64,000 nucleotides of DNA from Hirudinaria manillensis. Its lineage: Eukaryota > Annelida > Clitellata > Hirudinida > Hirudinidae. Location of the stretch: positions 4,420,142 through 4,484,141 of the forward strand of contig CM067532.1 of assembly GCA_034509925.1 (NCBI GenBank), given 5' to 3'. Made by a program: the position numbers and the translations under genes. Shown here in pieces: positions 24,977 through 34,772 of this stretch. The notes under the pieces are model-generated. The model was not told the DNA's origin. It did no database searches and worked only from the letters and a program-made list of their open reading frames with translations. How positions within the stretch are numbered: the stretch's first letter is position 1; every line of letters starts with the position of its first letter.

Positions 24977-25175
24977 GATGTTCGAGGGTATTAAGTCCAA
25001 GTCGTTGTAGTCCGCTATATATGGTATGGTAGTGCTCTGAACCCGGGGATGGATCTTGTGAAATGTTTTTGTACTCTATTTTCATTATCAGATGCTTAGC
25101 ATGTGGGCTCCAGATTGAACAGAATTTGAGGATTGGTCGGACATAGCTCTGGTTTAGACATTTAAATAAATCGTA

Positions 25176-25265
<90 letters not shown>

Positions 25266-25286
25266 CCTAAGAAGCAGAGCACCCAA
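24977..25286 (-). mobile_element. CR1-like LINE, upstream half of the split copy
   Basis: The minus strand encodes the reverse-transcriptase thumb region: QSYVRPILKFCSIWSPH, then GLQRLGLNTLE, as in CR1/L2 LINEs. It begins next to a (TA)n tract and is cut at 24985/24977 by the Mutator-like insertion, continuing at 21381 and leftwards. The right copy of the 9-bp duplication (24977-24985) is included. Confidence 0.75.
25178..25262. repeat. (TA)n microsatellite, ~42 units
   Basis: A pure TA run of about 85 bp. It creates an apparent Ile-Tyr repeat in the minus-strand reading frame, which has no biological meaning. Confidence 0.97.
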
Positions 25287-25960
25287 GAATAGAGTAAAAC
25301 CTAAGGGCCGTTTTTTTCTAGGAATCGACTTTTACTTTAACTTAGACACCTGGTAAGAGGGACAACCTGCATACAGGGACATTTTTATGCAAAACCTTGC
25401 TTTCATAACTTTTTTTTGGTAACTTTTATTAGTATAATGCAAAAATAATAGTGCATCTGGAACTAAACAGGTTCTACATTCACTGTAGATGTAAAATAAA
25501 ATTTAACAATACATTTGAATATAGGTTAGAATAAACAAAGAAGCCATTTTGATGTTTTTTGTTTCCGTAAAGGGGTTCATATGATATACATGAGTGGGTG
25601 TCCTTTGTCGTGGAATATAAATTTTTATTACTGGTTTCAGAAAAGTTCATTAACATAATGAGACTTCTTATATATTATTTATGTACGTAATATTTACAGA
25701 ATAAAAGTACCAATATTTAACGTTATTATATTTTGGTTTAGGAAAGCGACTTAATGATATCTAAAGCGGACAAATTCTTGCTTTTAAAGACTTGAATTTG
25801 TCAATCCGAGATTTCTAGAGGTTTAATAGGTGCAGAAAGGTTATAAGCTGTTATGTCATTGATTATTAACGTATAACAAGCAAATCTAGGCTGAGAACGT
25901 AATGGCTCGCCTAAGCCCGCTTTGAAATCAAATCAAAAAAGACAATCTTTATGGTGGCCT
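25287..25960. other. Intergenic, nothing clear
   Basis: AT-rich sequence with no coding signal. Confidence 0.3.
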
Positions 25961-25964
25961 AAGT

Positions 25965-26565
25965 CCGAATCACATGATCTCAAAGCCACCGAATAAATGC
26001 GTCTTGAAAGACTTTCTAACGCTTTCAATGGTTGCTGCGGATGTGACCTGGGGTGGAAGTTGGTTCCAGATCCTTGGGCCAGCAACCGTAGACCTGTCCC
26101 CAGCACCCTTGAGTCGCCCGGCCTGAACGAAGAGGAGCGACGATGATGATCTAAGTCATTTTCGGTAGGCTGAAAGGCACAAGTTTATTGTTGAGTTGTT
26201 TTGTAAACAGTTCGTTGCTATGGTGCTGACAAACGGTCTCAGAATACCGTAGACCTGTCCCCAGCATCCTTGAGTCGCCCGGCCTGAACGAAGAGGAGCA
26301 ACGATGATGATCTAAGTCATTTTCGGTAGGCTGAAAGGCACAAGTTTATTGCTGAGTTGTTTTGTAAAGAGTTCGTTGCTATGGTGCTGACAAAGGGTCT
26401 CAGAATACCGTAGACCTGTCCCCAGCATCCTTGAGTCGCCCGGCCTGAATGAAGAGGAGCAACGATGATGATCTAAGTTGTTTTCGGTAGGCTGAATGGC
26501 ACAATTTGTTCTGTAAACAGCTCGTTGCTATGGTGCCGACAAAGGGTCTCGGAATACCAACGATG
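25965..26565 (-). mobile_element. LINE C-terminal remnant with a 161-bp tandem triplication
   Basis: The minus strand near 26100-25970 reads STVAGPRIWNQLPPQVTSAA and then SVRKSFKTHLF, the C-terminus of a LINE ORF. The DNA just upstream (in LINE orientation) is present three times: the phrase CCGTAGACCTGTCCCCAGCA begins at 26086, 26247 and 26408, a period of 161 bp. The copies are very similar, so the amplification is recent relative to decay of the rest. The third copy lacks a short internal segment near 26500. Confidence 0.75.
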
Positions 26566-27456
26566 GATTATATATTGAACTGAAATGCAGCTATATTTAA
26601 CGATTGTGATATCTGCAACAAAACCTAGAGTCACGTTTGGAACGTAGAAAAATCAACCGTTTATGATAAAAATATGAGGATTATTTTAAAAAATAGTAGA
26701 CACTCCAATGAATGTCGGAATCTAAATTTGGGAGATCTAAAAAATCTGGAACATTTATTAATTAATAAAAAAGCGATTAAAGCCAATTTTATGGCCCGTC
26801 TAAGAGGCTTTCAGACGAGAGTTAGATAAATGAATTCCCCTTAGAAAGACCTTTCAAAAAATATATAAACATGTACTTTCAACCTAAATAAGAAAGGTCA
26901 GGAATATCTCCTCGAAATCGCGATTGAAGCATTCTCGTTATGGAAGTTTTGTATGTATATTGTCTGATGTATCCATTGCTGTTTTAACCAACATTAGAAC
27001 ATTCTGTCATGATGGGGTGCTCGGAATGCAGCTCCGAGGAAGTAAATGAAAATCAGTTCAAAAAGAATTAGAGACCAAAGCACCATCAGCTGCTGAGTAT
27101 AGCATGCCGGTTACGGTAAATAAGAAATTGCTATCTTTCGGAAACGGCACCGGAATTTTCAATAAAAATGTTTTGAAAAAAGCAGTCAGAAAGCTTAAAC
27201 CATGGCCTGCTAATGAATAATGAATCCCTTAGTATGCATTTTAGGGCCCAACAAGAACTAATGAAACTAGATTCTAAATTTATACAATAAACAGTTGTTC
27301 CATTCCAGGTATTGTACTTTTATTACCGGCAAATATATATCGTCTTGGGGCTGGAATAAAGGAAGGAAATTTACCTGTATTATATTTGGACTCCACAGGC
27401 CTGGAAGCCTGTCCATGTAAATAAAAGAATTTTTTGATATAGTGGCATTATAAGTT

Positions 27457-29492
27457 GTGAAAATAAAATTATACCATGCTTTGATTCCCTTAGTTCAGAA
27501 CATTCAATGGATTTTTTGGAAATTCCTGACTTTATATAAATGTGCAGTTAAAAAATTGACAAGGACATGGCCTATTTATTCGGTGATTGTTACTGATTAC
27601 TGCATGGTGTCGTTGCAAGCTTTGATGCGTGTTTTCAATGACGTGTCTGTATCAGAATATATTAATATGTATAAATATCATAATAACACTGGTGATTCTC
27701 CCAGCCACAGCTTTGTATTATGCTGTATGCATTTTATGAAAATGATTTCTCGTGATGTTAAGCTGGCTGCAGTTAATGATAACCAAAGACGTTTTATTAT
27801 GGGTGTAATTGATAATATTCTTAGTTCTAGGACATTTTTCGAAGCTAATTTGTACATTAAGGCATTCATTAAGATTTTACTTGCTAAAAGGTCATCTTCA
27901 GACTTGATCAATAGTTTCAATATTCTTAATAGAACCAGTCGGTTACTGCTCTCTGAAGCAGAACCCTTAGATGACATAATTGAGGCATCAGGCTGTTTGT
28001 ATGAGAGAAGTCCGTCTTAATGGACTTATAGTAATTTTGCTGAAGAACTCCTATATGCGGACTCGGATGAATGTGATTCGGGACTGAATGAATATTATAA
28101 TTCTGAGTGTTGTACTTTTCTTAAAAAATACATAGCTATTGTTACAGCCATTCCTGTTGAGAAGCCGGAAGTGGCTGAGTATATAAATAGCGTGGAACAT
28201 TGTAGAACTTCGGGGGAAGGAACTTTTGTTTTACGTATAGTTAATGTCGATGGACAATAAAGTAGCGTTTCCGATTAGGAATAAAGTACTTAAAATTCAG
28301 AAACAGAGTTGTTTGCGGCAACAGCTATTCTTTCACTATGGTCGGCTTTTGACAATCCTCACAAGAAAAGATTTTCAAATGCCGTGGTACAGAACAATTT
28401 TCGACATATTAAACATGACCCTTTAGGAGGAGCCACAAATTTGAAGGCCACATTGTTCCTGGAGAAGATCGAGCCAAGGCACTCAGCCTTACACAATTTA
28501 GCCTCTAGATTAGAATTTTATTATATAATAAAAATTAAATCACAGCCAAAGTTCAATGAACAAGAAATAGTTTGGAGGAAAAGAAATTTAAAGAAGTCAT
28601 GCTATTTTTCTAATTTAAGGAATCTATGATTGTTAAGCAATGCTGCTCATAATTTAGCTTTAAAGAATAAGATTATGGAAGTTTGGTGTAATTCCCTCCT
28701 AAGTGATCCGAAATATTTTGATATTTCAGGGAGGGACAATGTCGTTGTGGCGATATGTAATTCAACAAAATTGTTTTTAGAGGACTTTCATGTTCTGTTT
28801 AAAAGGGAATGGTTGTCATCACAACTGGTTGATTTTATAGTAACTAATTTAAAGCCACTTTGCCAATCAACCTATGTATCATGTGCTTTATCAACGCTGG
28901 CCATAAATGGGGAAATTATAGAGCCAGAAGTATGGAATATTTATAATTTTGACAGAAAATATATATTTATACCTTATGATGATAGGGGCAATCATTTTGT
29001 TTGTTTCTTAGTAAATAATGAAGAAAAGCATATATTATATTTTGATCCTCTACCAATGAAACTAGAAATTTATTGAAGATGACGGATATATTTAAAAATT
29101 TTTCATTTAGTTCTTTAGTAATTTAAATTGGATTGAGTTTGATATGAAATGAGGGCCATGGTGTGCTAGGCAGAAAGATGATTACAATTGTGGAATTTGT
29201 TATATTTACTTTAACACATATGGATGATGGAGGAATGTCCCCAGATGACCTTGATGCGGATGAGTTGAGGAGCTGTTACGCCAGGGCTATCCTCCATGTT
29301 TCGGATGATATGACTAATATTTGCTTGTATTGTGGGATGATAGAAAAGGATGATGACAAGAATTGGGTGAGATGTGATGGATGTGACAGATGGATGCACA
29401 TTAGTTGCATGAATATTGAAAAAAGCGATAAAGATTGGAGTGTAAATGGATTTTTATGTTGTTTCTGTTTAAACTATATTTCTAAATGTTGA
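27457..29492 (+). pseudogene. Transposase-like + Ulp1 (C48) peptidase + PHD finger ORF relic
   Basis: Mostly one frame from 27457 to 29076 with stops at 28018, 28255-28294 (several) and 28627, then two frameshifts. The N-terminal part (VIVTDYCMVSLQALMRVFND, then MHFMKMI) and a later SNAVVQNNFRHIKHD resemble the unclassified, KDZ-like DDE transposases common in arthropods and cnidarians. If so, the first Asp is kept (27594) and the Glu is now Gln (28390). The C48 peptidase follows: His in GNHFVCFLV (28993), Asp in YFDPL (29044), then, one frame over, Gln-Cys in QKDDYNCG (29171-29191). In the third frame a complete C4HC3 PHD finger ends the ORF (29320-29480). Such PHD modules usually read histone H3 tails. 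The transposase class is inference; the peptidase and PHD calls are firm. Confidence 0.7.
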
Positions 29493-29814
29493 TTGTTTTA
29501 GGCCTCAATTGTTTTTCAATTTTTATTAAATTTCATCAGCATATATGTATAAAGGTTTTTGCACATTTGTTTTTTTTTTTTAATTTTCATTACACTTCTA
29601 TATTGCTCCAACATTTGTGTGTTAATATTTGCATTTTAAAAATTTGTTCAAGCTAAATTTTCTAATGAATTTCATTAAGGACAATAAAGTATTGGAAACT
29701 CTCCCAAGAAGGAAATATCAAACAAAGATCAAACATTTGTTGCAAATCATAGAAAAATATTCCCTGAAAAAAAATGTCTCAGAAAATGGAGAACATTCAA
29801 AGAATTGAATCAAG

Positions 29815-30460
29815 TTTAAATATTTCTATTGCAACAAAGTTGGACATTTAAAGAAAGACTGTAAAGAGAATCGCAGAAGAAAAATTAAAGACAAATGTGA
29901 GTTCTGGCAGTTGAGGTCAATGCAGTTGACTAGATTAGCTTTACAGACTCTTGGTTTGTAGACAATGGAGCTATAAAGCATTTATCGTTTAGAAAGGATT
30001 TTCTAAGAGATTATCAGGAATTTTCTTAACCACAGAAGCTCCATGTTGCAAATGGAAGTGTTCTTGATGTCATTGGAAAAGTAACACTTGAAGCTAAAAT
30101 TTATGATAAAGTTGTTCTACTTGAACTGAATGATATGTAGTATGTTCCAAGAATCAAGAAAAACTTATTTTCTGTGCTTTCTTCTCATGAAAGAAGAAAA
30201 AATAGTGTTTTTACATCCAATATCAACAAATGTAGTTTTATAGTAGACAACACTGTTAAGCTAATTGGATTAAGAGAAGGTAATGGCTTCTTCAAATTAC
30301 TGTCTAAAACTGTTCTTCCACAGCATGAAGAATCAAATGTTGTTGACAGTTCAAAACTCCAGTTGTATCATGACAGATTCGCACATCAAAACAAGAAAAA
30401 TATTCAATTATTCGATATGTTTGTGGCTTATTTCAACAATTCTAATCCATCATTTAAAAA
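29815..30460 (+). mobile_element. Ty1/copia retrotransposon fragment (gag zinc knuckle to pre-integrase)
   Basis: Plus-strand relic with, in order: a CCHC knuckle whose first Cys is now Tyr (YFYCNKVGHLKKDC, from 29822), an aspartic-protease core (FVDNGAIKHLSFRKDF, with Asn for the usual Ser), and a gag-pre-integrase block with LHVANGSVLDVIGKV and LQLYHDRFAHQN. In-frame stops (near 29922, 30027 and 30138) and the lack of integrase, RT and LTRs make it dead. It is cut at about 30460 by the LINE. Confidence 0.8.
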
Positions 30461-31112
30461 TATATATTGATTTGACATTGATATCCTTCAAAAGGGCATT
30501 TTGTACCTATGTTATACCAATACTTGAGTACAGCTCTCCTGTGTGGAACCCTCACAAAAAACTCCTTATTGATAGGATAGAACAGATTCAAAAAAAGTTC
30601 ATGAAAGCTATTCCCACACTAGCCAAATATCTTTATCTGCTTAGATTAAAGATGCTCAAATTACCCACCCTAGAAAAATGTCGACTACTAGCCGATCTCG
30701 CCATGTGTTTTAAACTACTAAAAGGCTTTACTAATGGCAAAATATCCACTATTCTGACCATATCAACATATACTAGGACCAGAGGCCACAACTACAAACT
30801 CACAAGGACAAACAAATTCCATTGTGATACTTCCAAACACTTTTTCTGCAATCGAATTGTCAAATCCTGGAACACCCTGCCAGCCCATGTTGTTAACTCA
30901 ACTATGTCCCGCTTCATTGCTGAGATTCACTAAACTTTAATCAATACCTCGAACCTTAAGAGTTTAAATCCTTAAACCCCTCTGACTTACACCTTATGAT
31001 GTTAACTTTCACCCAAATGGCAATTGTTTATGTTTTGTTTGTTCTACATTTGTTTTTCGGAACGTGTCAGAGGCTTCGGCCCTTCGTTCATCTCAAAAAT
31101 AAATAAATAAAT
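30461..31112 (+). mobile_element. 5'-truncated LINE with AAATA tail
   Basis: An open frame to 30933 encodes the C-terminal part of a Jockey/CR1-like LINE ORF: CTYVIPILEYSSPVWNPH, RIEQIQKKFMKAIP, LAMCFKLLKG, and HFFCNRIVKSWNTLPAHVVN. The 3' UTR ends in AAAATAAATAAATAAATG (31095-31112). The ORF portion is intact, suggesting a fairly young insertion. Confidence 0.85.
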
Positions 31113-31128
31113 GGCTCTTTTCAGAGCC
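31113..31128 (+). other. Histone mRNA 3' stem-loop
   Basis: GGCTCTTTTCAGAGCC, followed by ACCCCTT, is an exact match to the metazoan replication-dependent histone 3' stem-loop: 6-bp stem, TTTC loop and the ACC cleavage-side context. SLBP and U7 snRNP act on this motif in histone mRNAs. No histone coding sequence is visible beside it; the LINE tail ends immediately upstream and a gypsy fragment starts about 30 bases downstream. It is therefore an orphan motif. Confidence 0.8.
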
Positions 31129-31154
31129 ACCCCTTCTAGTGAGAGGTCAATACC

Positions 31155-32194
31155 ACATTATGAGTAAGTACCCATGCATCCATTCTACGTCAAGCATAAC
31201 TGCCAGAACGACTATGGAATTACTGGAGGAGGATTTTGCTCATTTTGGATATCCCCATACTCTCGTAACGGACAATGCGCCCACATTTACATCCTCAGAA
31301 TTTCAAGAGTATCTCAGGGAAAGAGGTATTCTACACCTGAGAGGAGCCCCATACCATCCAGCTACAAACGGGCAGGCGGAAAGATTAGTCCAAACTTTTA
31401 AACAATCCCTGAAGAAATCGCGGCTTCCAACTATCCAGGCGCTACAGGAATTTCTCATTCAATATCGTCGAACTCCTTTGGAGTCTGGTTACTCTCCTAG
31501 TGAACTTCTGAACGGAAGACAATTACGAAGCAAATTAGATGCGCTTTTGCCTTCAGTGCCGCACATTGCCCAGGAACTACAAAACCGTCAGAACAAGCCT
31601 ACATCAAAGAGATCGAGTAACACCCAATTCACCGTCGGGAAGCCATGCTACGTTCAACGCAGCGGTCCAGGCAAGGATCGCATTCCTAGATGGATCCCGG
31701 CAGTGGTGATTCAAGTCTTGGGTCCTCGTCATGTCTTAATACAGGTAGTGCCAAAAGGACCCACTTTGAAAAGGCACGTCGAACAATTAAGGCCCAGACA
31801 TGGGGTAGAGGAGGACGATGATCCGGGCATGGTGCCGGGTCCCACTCCCAATTCAAGGAACATTACAACTTCTACAACTGCGCAAACCACAGTCCCGAGG
31901 AGACCCAGGGGTCGGCCAAAAGGACGAAGAAACTTCCAACGGCCAATAGTCCCGGATTCTGAGACTACACTTCCTCGACGCTCAGAGAGGTTACGCCTAA
32001 AAGCTCTGAGAAACTTTTCGGCTGGCATGGAGGTGTTGTGACGATGTGCGAGTAGGCGGGGCGAGGGGATCGAGCGATAGTTTTGGAGCGCGAGGGTTCT
32101 TTCGAAGTTTGGGAGAACAAATAAAGAATTGTTGCGTTCTGGTTGTTTCTGGTTTTTGCGTGTTGAGTAATGTTTCGTTTCTAAAGACATAACA
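31155..32194 (+). mobile_element. 5'-truncated Ty3/gypsy element: integrase and 3' LTR
   Basis: An open frame to 32041 encodes the C-terminal two-thirds of a Ty3/gypsy integrase. It opens just after the first catalytic Asp (SKYPCIHSTSSITARTTMEL), keeps the second (TLVTDNAPTFTSSEF) and the Glu (NGQAERLVQTFKQSLK), and ends in an SH3-like C-terminal domain and a basic Pro/Arg-rich tail. The stop lies at the start of a 161-bp candidate LTR (32034-32194; TGTTGTGACG...CATAACA) that holds an AATAAA (32121). Protease, RT and the 5' LTR are missing, so it cannot move. Confidence 0.85.
32034..32194 (+). repeat. Candidate 3' LTR of the gypsy fragment
   Basis: Starts TGTTGTGACGATG and ends ACATAACA, giving TGTT...AACA inverted ends, and holds AATAAA at 32121. 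No second copy lies in the window, so the right end is a judgement. Confidence 0.55.
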
Positions 32195-32587
32195 CTTTGA
32201 CCATAGTAAGCTTGAATTTTTGTAATGTTTTCATTGTTACTGTAATTATAATTGCAGGATTACCTGGGATCAAGACTGATAATAAAGAGATTCCCTCTCA
32301 ACCTGATTCATTATAAGATGAAGGAATTACAATAAAAGAGGAGTCACATTTTTAAAATATGTTTCTAAAATGCTGAACTGCACTGCCCTATTGTCATGCC
32401 TAAACAAATTACAACATAATGTCAAAGTTATTAAATACTGAGAAGAGTATCTTTTTGAAATTAGTTTTTGCTTAAACTGAATATTCAACATAAAATAAAC
32501 AAACATCTTTCAGGTTAATGCCATGATTGTCATGTATTTAGGGAATTATAATTAAAATTTTGACCATGCTTTTGCCAATCTTTTGAA

Positions 32588-32850
32588 AGGTCATTGAAAG
32601 CAGTATTGAAATATTAGAATCAATTTTTCGCACAAGGCCGAGTAGCGAGAAAACAGCACGACGAACGATTGAAAGCGAAGATAGGGAGATCTGAGAGGCT
32701 CATATAATAAGATTATAGAAAATCTTATATAGGGGTGCTGTAATTTTTTATAGATTTTCTGAAAGTTCATTAAAGCAGCTATTGAAATGTGTAAATAGAA
32801 ATTTGACACAAATCAGAGTGACGTGAGGAAAGCATGACAAACGATGGAAG
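32588..32850. repeat. Degenerate ~176-bp direct repeat (two copies)
   Basis: About 86 bp from 32588 (TCATTGAAAGCAGTATTGAA...ACGAACGATTGAA) recur from 32764 (TCATTAAAGCAGCTATTGAA...ACAAACGATGGAA) at perhaps 70% identity. Nature unknown; possibly part of unit U2's interior. Confidence 0.5.
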
Positions 32851-33435
32851 GATAAGGTGTGAGCAGTTAAGGAGCAATATTAAAAAGTATGCTTGCAATA
32901 AAAATAACACCACATTCCCTTCCCACTTCTCTTAACAATAACACATGGAGAAGTGACAGGGTCCAGGATATCACAAATAAAATCATTTTGCTCACCTTAG
33001 GTTTGAATATACCTAAAATCTGTCTCTCATCCAGTGTTAATTCTCTGGACATTAACAGAACGCTACAGTCGCGGAACCTATTTACCTTTTTGGACTTTGA
33101 TTTCTCTGTAGACTTGTCGTCACCATTCTCTACCATGATGACCTCTCCATTGTCCTGATGAACATAGGGCATACTTACATCGAGTAGAGATAGTTACAAG
33201 TACCCAATTACGAGTACAAGTATTCCACCACTAATTTTATGAATTTACATTAAAAACTACATGCGTTAAGCCATCGATAGTCACCCAAACGTAAACAGAA
33301 CTTAATACTACCCATCAAGATGATTGACAGCAGTGTTTCCAATTGTTAAATTGGGTTAGATATTTGTGTTTTTAACTTTCTTTATTTAATTCTGTAAAAC
33401 TTCGGAATACAGCACTTTATTATTTCACTTAAGGC

Positions 33436-33842
33436 TTACCGAATAAAAAAATTTCTCATAAAGCAGCGTAAGCTGCCGCCATTAATATGAATGACATATG
33501 AATCACGTGGCATCGCGAATACATGGAAATCATAGTACTGAAGAACCTCATCTTCGTCCTGAAGAACATCGTCGTTCTCCCGATTCTCGATGCCGTTCTC
33601 CTCCTGATTCTCGACGCCGTTATCGACATCATCTTGAACCTCGACGTTCTGCTGAAGAACCTCGTCGTTGTCCTGAAGAACTGCTGGAACATTCAGCAGG
33701 CTCTTCTCAAACAAATCACGGACTCCCTTGTCTCTAAGGCATCTTTGTAATAATTTGACTTGCAGAGCACATCAAATTGTTTCGTAAGACGAAGCAAAAC
33801 AGAAAAAAATTCCATAGCATCGAAATCTTTTGTGGGAGCCAT
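33436..33842 (-). pseudogene. Acidic ORF relic at the right end of unit U2
   Basis: From ATG 33842 the minus strand reads MAPTKDFDAMEFFSVLLRLT... for about 46 codons. After one frameshift it continues as a strongly acidic stretch with DNDEV and QDEDEVLQ motifs, ending FMRNFFIR at a GT donor-like site (33433-33438). The plus-strand Arg/Leu-rich frames here are shadows. It points inwards from the right inverted end, opposite to the Ulp1 ORF. A further minus-strand segment (about 33155-33090, DNGEVIMVENGDDKSTEKSK) could be its second exon. I do not recognise it; a transposon accessory protein is one possibility. Confidence 0.35.
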
Positions 33843-34772
33843 GTTCGAAATGCTGCGAATTGAGCTGGCAAAGCGACGAGAGGGAAAGTGTCAGCAACAA
33901 AATCGCGCGCAAATTCAAATAATTTTGAATTAATTTTATTATTAAATGTAGATAAATTCATTTATCTAACTCTTTCGTCTGAAAGCCTGTGGGACGGGCC
34001 ATAAAATCGGCTTTATTCGCTTTTTAATTAATTAATAAATGTTCTCGATTTTTCAGATATATCAAAACTAGATTCCCACATTCCTTAGTGTCTGCTATTT
34101 TTTAAAAATAAAGCGCACATTTTTATCATAAGCGGTTGATTTTTAATCATGTAAATCGTGAAACTAGGTTTTGTTGCAGATTTCACTTTCGTGAAATTAT
34201 CGGCGGTAAGCGGCGGTGCATAGGGTGTCGGATTTCTGCAATTATTTCAATTTATAAACATAAACAGCCCAACACCCAAAACATGCTCTGTAAGATATTC
34301 GAAGCGTGGAAATGTATTTCTTCGCATATCATTTTGTAGCACTTTCAATTATCTTTATAATGATATATAATATTATTGCACTCTCAGCGTCGGAGCTGAG
34401 ATATCTAGTCCAAAAGTTCCAATCTGAGGTTGCAAGCAAACGCCAAGCGTCTGACGTAAATATGGATGCTCATTCTCACCAGAAAGTGTTAGGTCGTTTG
34501 AAATAATTACTTAATTATTAAAATTAATTATTTTAAAATTTATTACATGCAATAAATTCCATGAAATTTATTATTTTAAATTAAATTTATTTTTGAAATA
34601 AATTTTGAAGATATTCAGACTTTTTTTTGTTCTCGTCTAAGGTAGATTTACGTTCCAAGCTTGACAAATTCGACGCTAATTACTCCTATTTTACGACCAA
34701 ATTCCCGATGTTGTGAAACTTTCTTTTTAACAAAGAAACCCTAGAAACTGATCCAACAACTCCTAAGGGATC

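Larger units (their letters stand above)
26606..34186 (+). mobile_element. Unit U2: decayed DNA-transposon-like unit with long inverted ends and a Ulp1/PHD ORF
   Basis: Two inverted copies of about 235 bp bound this stretch: 26606-26836 and the reverse complement of 33956-34186. Both share ATCTGCAACAAAACCTAG, ATCAACCG(T/C)TTATGATAAAA and TTTATGGCCCGTC. Inside the left end lies a rightward ORF relic (27457-29492) with transposase-like, peptidase and PHD parts. Inside the right end lies a leftward acidic ORF relic (33436-33842). Copia, LINE and gypsy fragments occupy 29.8-32.2 kb and look like later insertions. That both ends belong to one element is inference; two oppositely oriented copies of one family would also fit. 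I see no target duplication at the outer edges. Confidence 0.55.

Noticed and set aside
24933..25286. 117-codon frame with an Ile-Tyr repeat
   Set aside because: The repeat is the (TA)n microsatellite read as protein; only the flanking LINE peptide is real, and decayed.
33498..33750. Plus-strand Arg/Pro- and Leu-rich frames
   Set aside because: Shadows of the acidic minus-strand relic.
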